From: Pseudonocardia sp.
GTDB taxonomy: Bacteria; Actinomycetota; Actinomycetes; Mycobacteriales; Pseudonocardiaceae
Length of the DNA stretch: 54,991 nucleotides
Direction: 5' to 3'
Assembly (NCBI RefSeq): GCF_029263155.1
Contig: NZ_JAJCYB010000052.1
Span: forward strand, 1-54,991
Under the pieces are notes generated by a model. It was not told the origin of the DNA. It worked only from the letters and a program-made list of their open reading frames with translations, and searched no databases. This document shows positions 1 to 7,565 of the stretch, piece by piece. Numbering within the stretch: position 1 is the first letter of the stretch; every line of letters begins with the position of its first letter. Both the position numbers and the translations under genes were made by a program.

Positions 1-72
1 CCGACCGAACCGGCCCGCGATCAACTCCACCACCGCATCCAACGACGCGACCCACCCAGCAAGATCCACCAC
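1..72 (-). CDS. N-terminal fragment of a probable transposase, cut by the window edge
   Basis: Reading down from 72, GTG GTG opens a frame that stays open to base 1 and encodes VVDLAGWVASLDAVVELIAG followed by RFGR. The pattern 'W..SLDA...LIAGRF' resembles the first residues of IS701-family transposases from actinobacteria, which begin with a similar short helix before an Arg-rich segment. Only 24 codons are visible, so the assignment rests on one short motif. If correct, an insertion sequence bounds the left end of the RiPP locus. It could also be an unrelated ORF. Confidence 0.35.
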   Translation of the reverse strand, partial: MVDLAGWVASLDAVVELIAGRFGR

Positions 73-107
73 GCGGTGATCATCACCGCCGGACGACCCT
101 CAGCCTC

Positions 108-713
108 TCACGACACGCCGAACTGCCGTTGCAGTACTAGAACCGCGACCAGGGAGAGCGGCTCGTGGATGCGGGCGACGGCGACGACGTACACCGAGAC
201 TCCGACGAGGGCGACGACCGCGCGCAGCCGACCGGTGAGGCAGAGCAGCACGTCGACCAGGCCGAACACCGGCATCGCGACCCAGAACGGACCGAACGCG
301 AAGACCGCCGTCACCGCGACGGCGAACTCGACCGTCGCCAGCGCCTGCAGCGTTCGTCCCGGCCTGCCGCCGGTCAGGACGTTGCGCAGCACCGCGACCT
401 GCACCGCCACCATGAACACGATCACGGCGACGCCGCCGACCCACTCGGGCGGAGCGGCGCCGGCGAGGAGGTCGAACACCGGGAAGCTGACGAAGACCAC
501 CCGCAGGAGGACCATCACGATCACGGCCGACGGTGCCATGACGCCGCGCCCGGCCCACCGGTCCGGCCACCCACCACCGACCACGATCCGGACCGCCCGC
601 CTGCAGATCCTCCGGCGAGACGCCCCCGAAGCGCCCGCGGAGGCCACCGTACCAAGATCCACCCGTTCTGCGGGCGACGAAGGGTGCCGCGGCAGTCGCT
701 GCGTGAGGACCAT
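108..713 (-). CDS. Small polytopic membrane protein at the end of the RiPP operon
   Basis: A 201-residue protein whose ATG shares one base with the stop of the upstream cyclodehydratase (TGATG), which implies coupled translation. Residues 1-58 are Arg/Ala-rich and poorly structured; an ATG at codon 59 (about 539) is a possible alternative start. From about residue 60 there are hydrophobic segments at roughly 62-83, 91-112, 124-158 and 164-181. The tail ends LQRQFGVS. The arrangement resembles the membrane half of an actinobacterial sensor kinase, but no kinase domain follows. By position it could be an immunity or export helper for the FCFCFCLCF peptide; that is inference. No family is recognised with confidence. 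Confidence 0.6.
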   Translation of the reverse strand: MVLTQRLPRHPSSPAERVDLGTVASAGASGASRRRICRRAVRIVVGGGWPDRWAGRGVMAPSAVIVMVLLRVVFVSFPVFDLLAGAAPPEWVGGVAVIVFMVAVQVAVLRNVLTGGRPGRTLQALATVEFAVAVTAVFAFGPFWVAMPVFGLVDVLLCLTGRLRAVVALVGVSVYVVAVARIHEPLSLVAVLVLQRQFGVS

Positions 714-2932
714 CAGACGAACAGCGGGATCGGGTTGAGCTCGTCCTCGGTCAGCGCCCGCCCGGGGGCATTGCCTGCGGGGACATCGAAGAGCCGCCCG
801 GGCGCGAACCGCGGCCAGAAATGCCGCAGCCCCGGAACGACGACCTTCACGACGGTGAGGCCGATGTCGGGGCGCGTCATGTCGATGGCGAGGACCTCCA
901 ACCCGCGCTGCTCGAGCAGCGACTGCGCCCGGGCCCACTCCTGCCCCAGGTCGCCGACCGGATCGTCCTCGACGGCGGGGAACCGCGTCGCCGGGCGGAG
1001 CGGGTCGGGCAGCAAGTAGGGCTGGTTCGCAACGCCTGCGGTGCGCCACCACCCGAGCTGGTCGGCGTTGCCGAACGCATAGCCCGTCCCGTCGGGGCGC
1101 ACGTTGGCGACCGCGGGGAGGAGCTGGTTGAGCTCGCTGAGGGCGCGGCGCACCGCGACCCGCCCGTCTGGGTGCGCGCCGAAGCCGAACACGATGTCCT
1201 CGGCGTCGGTGCCGGTACGTCTACTCAGCGCGACCACCGTCGGGATGCCGATGTCGGAGGTGACGTCGAGGGCCCACAGCTCCCGATCGAGGCTCGCGTG
1301 ACCCGATTGCATTCGCCGGATCCACGGATCGGCGTCGTGGTCGAGGTCCACCGCCGGGCACCGCAGGCGGTTGTACCACCAGATGCCCACTGCGTCGCGC
1401 TCCACGAGCTCGTAACACGCCTGCAGCAGGGCGTCCTCGACGCTGGTACCTGCCGCGTTGCCGTTGGAGTCCGCGCTCAGCTGGGGTGCGCCCGCATCGC
1501 GGTGGCCGTAGAACAGCAGCGAGGTCGGCAGGTACCGGCGACGCTCGTGCGTGAGCGACCACACCGGCGTCCAGTCGAGCGGCTCGCGCTGGTCCAGCGG
1601 CCGGGCGGCGTGGCGGTACGCCGGCGTGGCGACGTCCTCGGACCGCTGTGCGAGCTGCCGGTCGCTGAAGAGCTGAACGGAGTTCGGGTGGACCGCGAGC
1701 TCCCCCAGCTCGTCGTAGCTCGCCCGGATCCGCGGCTCGTCGCCCTGGAACACCGCGCTCGCCCGTTCCAGCGCCTCACCGAGCGCGCTTGCCCGTGCCT
1801 GCACGTCGGTCGTGCCCTTGCCGCAGCTGTGCGAGCGCAAACCGACCCGCAGGTCGTCGAGCGAGCGGACCGGCATCGCGCGGTTCGGCCCGGACGAGTA
1901 CACGTCGACGAACGGCAGCTCGGGCGCGACCGGCACGAGCGCCGCCACGATCCCGGTGACGGGGTCGACGAGATGGCCGAGATCAGCCAGCATCCGCTCC
2001 GGCGAGCGGGACCGACGGCCCCCGTCGCGGTGCGCGGAAGCTGCCCGTGCGGTCGGCCGGACGGGCGCCGACATCGACGTGCCCACCTGCCCGGGGTCCC
2101 CACAGGCCGGGCACTGGGGTCGCCGGTGCAGCACGTGCCGGGTCACCTCGGTCGTCACCGCGTCGACGACCGTCAGCGATCCGGCGGCGGTTCGCACGCC
2201 GCCCAGCCAGTTCGCGGCGGCGGTGGCCGCCAGTGCGACGCCCAGCGCCCGGGTCGCGGGGAGATCGACGATCGGCGGGCTCGGCCAGCGGCCGTCCCGG
2301 TGGGCGGCGAGGTACTGCTCCGCGACCCGGTGACCGCGCGCCCGGAACGCGAGGCACCGGTAGCACGGACCGCCGGGCTCGAAGACCGGGCCGACGACGA
2401 GGCGGATCCCGACCGGCTTGGCCAGCAGCCACGGCCGGCCCCGCGAGTGCAGGTCCTGAGCGGTCTCGGCCAGCGACGGGTGCAGATAGTCGTCGGTGAG
2501 CACGACGTCGAGCCCCGCGTCGGGCCCGGTCGTCACGCGCATTCCGGCCGCCGGCACGGCCGCCTGCGCCCACTCCCGGTCCACCGCACCGCAGGGATGG
2601 ATCCGGATCCCGCGACCGGCCGCGCGGTCGGCCCGGTCGGCCTCGACCCCTGCCGACTCCCAGTACCCAGCCTCCCGGGCCTCGCCGGTTCCCGGTGCCA
2701 CGGTGACGAGACCGGCGGAGTCGAATCCCGGCAACGACGCGTTCACGTCGCTGCCGGTCGCCGCGCCGGAGCCGATCACCTCGGCCAGTCTCGCCGCCGC
2801 CGGGTGGTCCAGGACCGCGCTGCCGTGCTCGCAGAGCAGCACCGCACCTTCCCCGGCGACGACCTCGAACCTCAGATGCCGCCGCAGAACTGGGCCGCCG
2901 ACGGTCGTGGCGTCCGCTTCGCGGTCGTTCAG
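713..2932 (-). CDS. Fused E1-like/YcaO azoline cyclodehydratase (TOMM type), first system
   Basis: Cyclodehydratases of this type bind a leader peptide and use ATP to turn Cys/Ser/Thr into azolines. Counting from the proposed CTG codon at 2932 the protein is 739 residues. An N-terminal leader-binding/E1-like part (about 15-300) starts VLRRHLRFEVV and carries two CxxC pairs (190-193 and 274-277) expected to hold structural zinc. The YcaO domain spans about 310-739, with the nucleotide-site Glu motifs GEALERAS (about 385) and ELVERDA. The C-terminus NPIPLFV is short of the classical PxPxP tail but proline-bearing. No ATG, GTG or TTG lies between the precursor stop and the conserved N-terminus; CTG overlaps the precursor TGA as CTGA, so I choose it. 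An in-frame TTG at 3241 would add 103 unrelated-looking residues across the precursor. Confidence 0.88.
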   Translation of the reverse strand: MNDREADATTVGGPVLRRHLRFEVVAGEGAVLLCEHGSAVLDHPAAARLAEVIGSGAATGSDVNASLPGFDSAGLVTVAPGTGEAREAGYWESAGVEADRADRAAGRGIRIHPCGAVDREWAQAAVPAAGMRVTTGPDAGLDVVLTDDYLHPSLAETAQDLHSRGRPWLLAKPVGIRLVVGPVFEPGGPCYRCLAFRARGHRVAEQYLAAHRDGRWPSPPIVDLPATRALGVALAATAAANWLGGVRTAAGSLTVVDAVTTEVTRHVLHRRPQCPACGDPGQVGTSMSAPVRPTARAASAHRDGGRRSRSPERMLADLGHLVDPVTGIVAALVPVAPELPFVDVYSSGPNRAMPVRSLDDLRVGLRSHSCGKGTTDVQARASALGEALERASAVFQGDEPRIRASYDELGELAVHPNSVQLFSDRQLAQRSEDVATPAYRHAARPLDQREPLDWTPVWSLTHERRRYLPTSLLFYGHRDAGAPQLSADSNGNAAGTSVEDALLQACYELVERDAVGIWWYNRLRCPAVDLDHDADPWIRRMQSGHASLDRELWALDVTSDIGIPTVVALSRRTGTDAEDIVFGFGAHPDGRVAVRRALSELNQLLPAVANVRPDGTGYAFGNADQLGWWRTAGVANQPYLLPDPLRPATRFPAVEDDPVGDLGQEWARAQSLLEQRGLEVLAIDMTRPDIGLTVVKVVVPGLRHFWPRFAPGRLFDVPAGNAPGRALTEDELNPIPLFV

Positions 2933-3144
2933 CGGCCACCGCCGATCGTCGCCCCGTCGCGCGGCGCCGGACCGGACGGGTCCCGGTCGGGCGCGGTCGA
3001 CGAGAAGCAGAGACAGAAGCAGAAACAGAAGGTGCTGCCCTGCGGCGCGTCCACGACGTGCAGCGACACGGCGCCGAGCGCGCCGTCCAGCACCTCGAGG
3101 GACCCCTCGGCCCTCGAACCTACGACGATCTCCCCCTGCGACAT
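2929..3144 (-). CDS. Azole-peptide (RiPP) precursor with STFCFCFCLCFSS core
   Basis: A 71-residue peptide. The ATG at 3144 follows GGAGG with 8-base spacing, which decides the start over an in-frame ATG ten codons upstream. The first ~36 residues form an acidic/hydrophobic leader containing SLEVLDGALGAVSLHVVDAP. Residues 37-49 read STFCFCFCLCFSS, four Cys alternating with Phe or Leu. A 22-residue polar tail follows (TAPDRDP, then SGPAPRDGATIGGGR). The stop overlaps the presumed start of a YcaO cyclodehydratase, so the natural reading is that the four Cys become thiazol(in)es. I do not recognise the core as any described RiPP. The long tail may be removed as a follower or retained. Confidence 0.82.
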   Translation of the reverse strand: MSQGEIVVGSRAEGSLEVLDGALGAVSLHVVDAPQGSTFCFCFCLCFSSTAPDRDPSGPAPRDGATIGGGR

Positions 3145-3244
3145 ACTGGCGTCCTCCCGAATCGCGGTCATGATCTGCCGACCATTGTGCGGGTTCCCCG
3201 GTCCGCCGGTCAGGACGAAGCGCACGTCGAACACCTGACAATCG

Positions 3245-3490
3245 TCATGGCGGCGGTGGCCCGCCCGGAGCAGGCGGACGTTGATGGCGGACGAAATCGC
3301 GGTAGATCTCGTCGTCGAGCTGCCTCGACTCGAGCTCGAGCCGCTGCCTGGCGATGGCGCCCTGCTGTCGCAGGTGCTCGAGCTGCAGGCGGTCTCGGCT
3401 GCGGGACCGCGAGATCTCCTGCACGCCCCACACGACCCAGCCCGTGCTGGCCAGCGCGATGATGCAGCCGGCCGCAAGCAGGAACTCCAT
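3245..3490 (-). CDS. Small single-span membrane protein with charged helical tail
   Basis: An 81-residue protein starting MEFLLAAGCIIALASTGWVV, one transmembrane segment (about 3-24), followed by an Arg/Glu/Gln-rich helix (about 27-65) likely to form a coiled coil, and a PPAPGGPPPP tail. ATG 3490 is preferred over GTG 3493 because GAGGTG lies 6-7 bases upstream of it. It sits 10 bases after the ABC permease stop and about 100 bases before the precursor, inside the operon. The function is unknown; accessory roles in export or immunity are possible. Confidence 0.55.
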   Translation of the reverse strand: MEFLLAAGCIIALASTGWVVWGVQEISRSRSRDRLQLEHLRQQGAIARQRLELESRQLDDEIYRDFVRHQRPPAPGGPPPP

Positions 3491-3500
3491 CACTCACACC

Positions 3501-4322
3501 TCACGGCGTCACGTCCCGGATTCGCACCAGCGCGACGCTGCAACCGACACACACCACGATCCAGCCGAGCAGGACCGCGATCCCCACGCCAACCGGCGCC
3601 ACGGCCACGAGACCCGGCGTACCGGCGGGCGCCCCGGCCGCGGCCGCGAGCGCTCCCCCACTCGGGCCGGGCAGGATCGCCTGGACCCACCGAACGCCGG
3701 GAAGGAAGCCTGCAAGCAGGCCGAGCACGTTCTCCACGACGATCACGAGGACGATCGCGGCGCCGACCGCGGCGATCGCGCTACGGAACAGGTGGGCGAC
3801 GGCCCCCCCGATCATCGCGTACACGAAGGCGATCAGCCAGGAGCCCGCCACTGCGCCCAGGAGTGGGAGCGCCGCCGGCAACGCGGTCGAGGCGCCGAGC
3901 GCGGCGGCGATCACGAGAGATACCACCGTGTTGACGACGGCGTACCCGACGGACGTCACGAACGTCACGACACCCAGCGCTGCCGCCTGCGACAGGGCGA
4001 CCTCGGTGCGGCTCGCGCGCTGGACGAGCAGGGTCCCGATCGTCCCCCAGCGGTACTCGTTCCCGATCACCAACCCGCCCAGCGCGACCATGAAGATGGC
4101 GCCGAAGAGCGGATACGCACCGAGCACCGTGGCCGGGATCGCGTCGGGCAGCAGCGTGGGCAGCAGCTGATCCCGGAACGAGGGGTCGCCGGTGAGATAG
4201 ATGATCAACGGGACGATCTTGGCGCTGAACGTCCCGTAGACGATCCAGCCCAGGCCGCACACCAACCACACACCCGGCCGGTACCGCATCCCGAAGAGCA
4301 CGGCCCGAATCGCGTCGGTCAT
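3501..4322 (-). CDS. ABC-2-type transporter permease
   Basis: A 273-residue integral membrane protein with about six hydrophobic spans and the ABC-2 pattern FMVALGGLVIGNEYRWGTIG (about 80-99), a typical cytoplasmic-loop signature of permeases that pair with DrrA-like ATPases. The start overlaps the ATPase stop as ATGA. Together with the ATPase it should form an exporter. Its place inside a RiPP operon next to a two-component system points to self-protection or product export. Substrate specificity cannot be read from the sequence. Confidence 0.85.
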   Translation of the reverse strand: MTDAIRAVLFGMRYRPGVWLVCGLGWIVYGTFSAKIVPLIIYLTGDPSFRDQLLPTLLPDAIPATVLGAYPLFGAIFMVALGGLVIGNEYRWGTIGTLLVQRASRTEVALSQAAALGVVTFVTSVGYAVVNTVVSLVIAAALGASTALPAALPLLGAVAGSWLIAFVYAMIGGAVAHLFRSAIAAVGAAIVLVIVVENVLGLLAGFLPGVRWVQAILPGPSGGALAAAAGAPAGTPGLVAVAPVGVGIAVLLGWIVVCVGCSVALVRIRDVTP

Positions 4323-5287
4323 GCCGGCACGCCGTTCGTCGTCGACGCCACGGCGTCGTGTGCAGCGATCGTGTCCCCCGCGGCCGTCAGCGCGAAGAAC
4401 GCCGCCTCGAGGGTGTGCTGCTCCGTGGCCAGCTCGTAGACCTGCAGCCCGGCCGCGACCAGCGTGCTGTTCAGGGCTGCGGCCGCGCCGTCCGCCGCGG
4501 TCCCGCTGCTCAGCTCCACCCGGATGACGGGCCCGTCGACCGCGACCGACACGACGACCGGCTCCTCCTGCACCAGCCGGACCGCCACCGACGGACGGTC
4601 GCATCGCAGGACGATGAACACCGGCCCGCCCGCGCCCAGCGCCGCCGGGACGTCTTCGGCGATCAAGCGCCCGGACCGGACCACGCCGACCCGGTCGCAG
4701 ACCTGCTCGAGCTCACCGAGTAGGTGGGACGAGAGCAGCACCGCGCCTCCGGATCTGGCGTGGGTGCGGACCAGCAGCCGCAGGTCAGCGATCCCGGCCG
4801 GGTCGAGCCCGTTCGCCGGCTCGTCGAGCACGAGCAGGTCAGGGGACTTGAGCAACGCCGCGGCCACGCCGAGGCGCTGCCGCATTCCCTGCGAGTACGT
4901 GCGGTGGCGGCGATCCGCAGCGCCGGCGAGCCCGACCCGCTCCAGGACCCGGTCGACCTCGTTCGCCCCGACCCCCTGGACACGGGCGAGCAATCGGAGA
5001 TTCTGCCGGCCGGTCAGGTGCGGGTACAGGCCACAGGACTCCAGGAGGGATCCGGTGCGGGCGAGCATCGCCGGATCACCCGGGGATGCGCCGAACACGG
5101 TCACCGATCCCGTGGTCGGCCGCAGCAGGCCGGTCACCATCCCGAGAACGGTCGTCTTTCCAGCACCGTTGAGACCCACGAGGCCGTAGACCTCGCCGGC
5201 ACCGACGCAGAGCGACAGATCCTCGACCGCCGGGGGGCCACCGGCGTAGACCTTGCCGACCCCGCGCAACACCACGACCTCGTCCAT
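4319..5287 (-). CDS. ABC transporter ATP-binding protein
   Basis: A 322-residue nucleotide-binding subunit of the DrrA/CcmA type. Walker A is GLNGAGKTT (about 38-46), the signature motif is YSQGMRQRLG, and Walker B with the D-loop is LLVLDEPANGLDP. The ~100 residues after the NBD match the regulatory tail common in antibiotic-resistance ATPases. It starts at ATG 5287 and overlaps the permease by ATGA, so the two subunits are translationally coupled. About 75 bases separate it from the response regulator stop. Confidence 0.93.
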   Translation of the reverse strand: MDEVVVLRGVGKVYAGGPPAVEDLSLCVGAGEVYGLVGLNGAGKTTVLGMVTGLLRPTTGSVTVFGASPGDPAMLARTGSLLESCGLYPHLTGRQNLRLLARVQGVGANEVDRVLERVGLAGAADRRHRTYSQGMRQRLGVAAALLKSPDLLVLDEPANGLDPAGIADLRLLVRTHARSGGAVLLSSHLLGELEQVCDRVGVVRSGRLIAEDVPAALGAGGPVFIVLRCDRPSVAVRLVQEEPVVVSVAVDGPVIRVELSSGTAADGAAAALNSTLVAAGLQVYELATEQHTLEAAFFALTAAGDTIAAHDAVASTTNGVPA

Positions 5288-5361
5288 GGGTCGAGACTGG
5301 CGCCTGCGACAGGCGGACGCATCGCACTCAGGGACGTACCCGCCTCATCCCTGAGGACGAC

Positions 5362-6045
5362 TCAGCTCTCCCGGCCGGGCCGGACCAGCCCGGTCTCGTA
5401 GGCGAGCACGACGGCCTGCACGCGGTCGCGCAGCTCGAGCTTGACGAAGATGCGCGCCACATGGCTCTTCACCGTCGTCTCCGACACGTGCAGCGCGGAC
5501 GCGATCTCCGCGTTGGACAGGCCGCAGGCGAGGGTGGACAGCACCTCGCGTTCGCGCATCGTGAGCTGGTCGAGCACCGAGGGGTCGACGGTGGGCGCAT
5601 CGAGGACGAACCGCTCGAGCAGTCGCCGGGTCGGGCCGGGCCCGACCACGGCATCGCCGGCGGCAACGGCGCGGATGCCCGCGACCAGTTCGGAGGGCTG
5701 CGCGTCCTTCAGCAGGAATCCGCTCGCACCGGCCCGCAGAGCATCGACGACGTAGGCGTCCAGGTCGAACGTCGTCATGATCAGCACCCGGCTCGTTCGC
5801 GCGGCCACGATCCGTCGGGTGGCCTCGATCCCGTCGCACGACGGCATCCGGATGTCCATCAGGGTGACGTCGGGGAGCAGCACCGCAGCGCTGTGCACGC
5901 CGTCGTGGCCGTCGGCCGCGTCACCCACGACCTCGATGCCCGGCTCCGCGTCGAGCACCATCCGCAACCCGACCCGCAACAGCTCCTGGTCGTCGACCAG
6001 CAGCACCCGGATGCCTGTCGCCCCGCGGTCGGCTGGTTCGTTCAT
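5362..6045 (-). CDS. NarL/LuxR-family response regulator
   Basis: A 227-residue regulator. The receiver domain has VLLVDDQ, the phospho-acceptor Asp in LMDIRMP and the conserved Lys in FLLKDAQ. The C-terminal LuxR helix-turn-helix reads LTMREREVLSTLACGLSNAE and continues to SETTVKSHV. ATG 6045 overlaps the sensor kinase stop (ATGA), so I use it rather than an upstream in-frame start. It likely controls the neighbouring ABC genes or the whole RiPP operon in response to the product or to envelope stress; no operator could be identified. Confidence 0.93.
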   Translation of the reverse strand: MNEPADRGATGIRVLLVDDQELLRVGLRMVLDAEPGIEVVGDAADGHDGVHSAAVLLPDVTLMDIRMPSCDGIEATRRIVAARTSRVLIMTTFDLDAYVVDALRAGASGFLLKDAQPSELVAGIRAVAAGDAVVGPGPTRRLLERFVLDAPTVDPSVLDQLTMREREVLSTLACGLSNAEIASALHVSETTVKSHVARIFVKLELRDRVQAVVLAYETGLVRPGRES

Positions 6046-7172
6046 ATCGGCAGCACCGCACGCACCGTCCACCCACCGCGGACCGGATCAGGCCCCGCCG
6101 ACAGGGTGCCCCCGCAGGCGTGTGCCCGCTCCCGCATGCCCGTGAGACCGTTCCCGCCACGGCCCACCGCGCCCCTCGCGCCGGCTCCGTCGTCGCTCAC
6201 GCCGAGTTCCACCTCCCCCTCACGGACGACGACCTCCAGGACGGCGCGCGATCCCACGCCGCCGTGCCGGAGCGCGTTCGTGAGCGACTCCTGCGCGATC
6301 CGGTACAGCCCGGACGAGACGGTGCCGGGCAGCCCGAGCAGGCTCCCGGCGAGTACCAGCCGGGTGGGGAGCCCGGCACCGGTCATCTGCTCGGCCAGCG
6401 CGACCAGGTCGTTGCCCGGGTCGCGGTGTGGCGCCGCACCGTCCGGTCCGGTGGTGGGCGGATGGTCCTGCCGCAGGACGTCCAGCATCCGCCGCAACTC
6501 CGAGAGACCGGTCCGCCCCGCCTCTCCCATGGTCCGCAGCGCGCGCTCGGCTCGTTGCGGGTCGGTCCTGATCTGTGCCGCGGCGCCGTCCGCCAGCACC
6601 ACCATGACACTGAGGGCATGGGCGATGGTGTCGTGCATCTCCCTGGCCATGGCGACCTTCTCCTCGGCTGCGGTGAGCCTGGCCGACTCCGCGCCCTGCC
6701 GACGCGCCGCGAGCACCGCCGACCCGACCGCCCACGGAACCACGAGCCACAGGAGCACGAGCAGCCCCACCGCGCCGACCCGCCACCACGACCAGGCCAC
6801 GATCCCGAGTACCAGGCAGGCGGTGAAGGCGGCTGCGTCACGGACCCCCCCGTGCACGAGCAGGGTGTAGGCGAACACCAAGGTGGACGCCAGGCCGAAG
6901 TGGAAGGCAGTGGCCTCGACGTGGGTGGACAACCACACGACCCCGCCGATCAGCACGACGACGGCGGCGGGCCACGGCCGGCTCCGCCGCAGGGCCACCG
7001 GCGCGGCGAGCAGGGCGGCGGTGAGGATCCACAACCACGTCGGTACGGCGTGGAAGGGCGCCGCGGCGGAGTCCACGACCAGAAGGACCGCCGCGAGCAG
7101 GGCATCGGTGCGGATCGCGCGCCCGCGCCACCACGCGATGAACCCGTCCACGATCACGACGCTAGTGGTCAC
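6042..7172 (-). CDS. Sensor histidine kinase (HisKA_3 type)
   Basis: A 376-residue membrane kinase. The N-terminal ~165 residues have about five or six hydrophobic spans. The dimerisation/phospho-acceptor motif is AREMHDTIAHALSVMV (His near residue 180). The C-terminal HATPase region has the N-box around ITNALRHGG-like ESLTNALRHG, and the G-box SDDGAGARG and GNGLTGMRERA. This is the partner of the downstream LuxR-type regulator, overlapping it by ATGA. The GTG at 7172 is accepted because it is the only start that leaves the first span intact; the site preceding it is weak. Confidence 0.92.
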   Translation of the reverse strand: MTTSVVIVDGFIAWWRGRAIRTDALLAAVLLVVDSAAAPFHAVPTWLWILTAALLAAPVALRRSRPWPAAVVVLIGGVVWLSTHVEATAFHFGLASTLVFAYTLLVHGGVRDAAAFTACLVLGIVAWSWWRVGAVGLLVLLWLVVPWAVGSAVLAARRQGAESARLTAAEEKVAMAREMHDTIAHALSVMVVLADGAAAQIRTDPQRAERALRTMGEAGRTGLSELRRMLDVLRQDHPPTTGPDGAAPHRDPGNDLVALAEQMTGAGLPTRLVLAGSLLGLPGTVSSGLYRIAQESLTNALRHGGVGSRAVLEVVVREGEVELGVSDDGAGARGAVGRGGNGLTGMRERAHACGGTLSAGPDPVRGGWTVRAVLPI

Positions 7173-7193
7173 CGCCGGTAGGGACCAGCACGG

Positions 7194-7565
7194 TCAGTCC
7201 CCCGAGGCCGGCCCGCCCGGCGCCGGGACGGGACAGACGCCCTCCCACTCCAGACCGTCGGTACCGCCGGGACCCGCCACGAACGCCTCCATGTCGAACC
7301 ACTGGACGGACGTCGGCGGTGCGCCGACCGGACCGGTGTGACCATCCGGCAGGCGCGGCAGCCGGTCGAGGCGCAGATCGGATCTCTCCTCGACCAGGTA
7401 GACCGCGCCCCACACCCGGCGCGTCTCGTCGGAGAACCAGGTCTTGCACCTCAGCCCGGGGAGCGCGCGATAGGCCGCTGCCCCGTCGGTGGTCACCCAT
7501 TCGCGCAGCCGTCCGAAGTCCACACGCGAGCGGGCGAGATCGAACGTCACGATCACCAGGTACAC
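7194..7565 (-). CDS. YdhR-like ferredoxin-fold protein of unknown function
   Basis: A ~123-residue protein beginning VYLVIVTFDLARSRVDFGRL and containing ALPGLRCKTWFSDETRRVW and GAVYLVEERSDL. The alternating hydrophobic strands and the position of 'GL.CKTWF' resemble the YdhR putative mono-oxygenase family (dimeric alpha+beta barrel, about 100 residues). GTG 7565 overlaps the end of the upstream hydrolase by 13 bases; GTGs a few codons later are alternatives. Such small barrel proteins act in some natural-product pathways as oxygenases or cyclases, but no catalytic residue can be assigned here. Confidence 0.6.
   Translation of the reverse strand: MYLVIVTFDLARSRVDFGRLREWVTTDGAAAYRALPGLRCKTWFSDETRRVWGAVYLVEERSDLRLDRLPRLPDGHTGPVGAPPTSVQWFDMEAFVAGPGGTDGLEWEGVCPVPAPGGPASGD

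Noticed and set aside
821..3238. 805-codon open frame on the plus strand
   Set aside because: It is the antisense shadow of the E1/YcaO gene; composition is Arg/Val/Gly-rich without domain motifs, as expected of GC-rich third-position bias.
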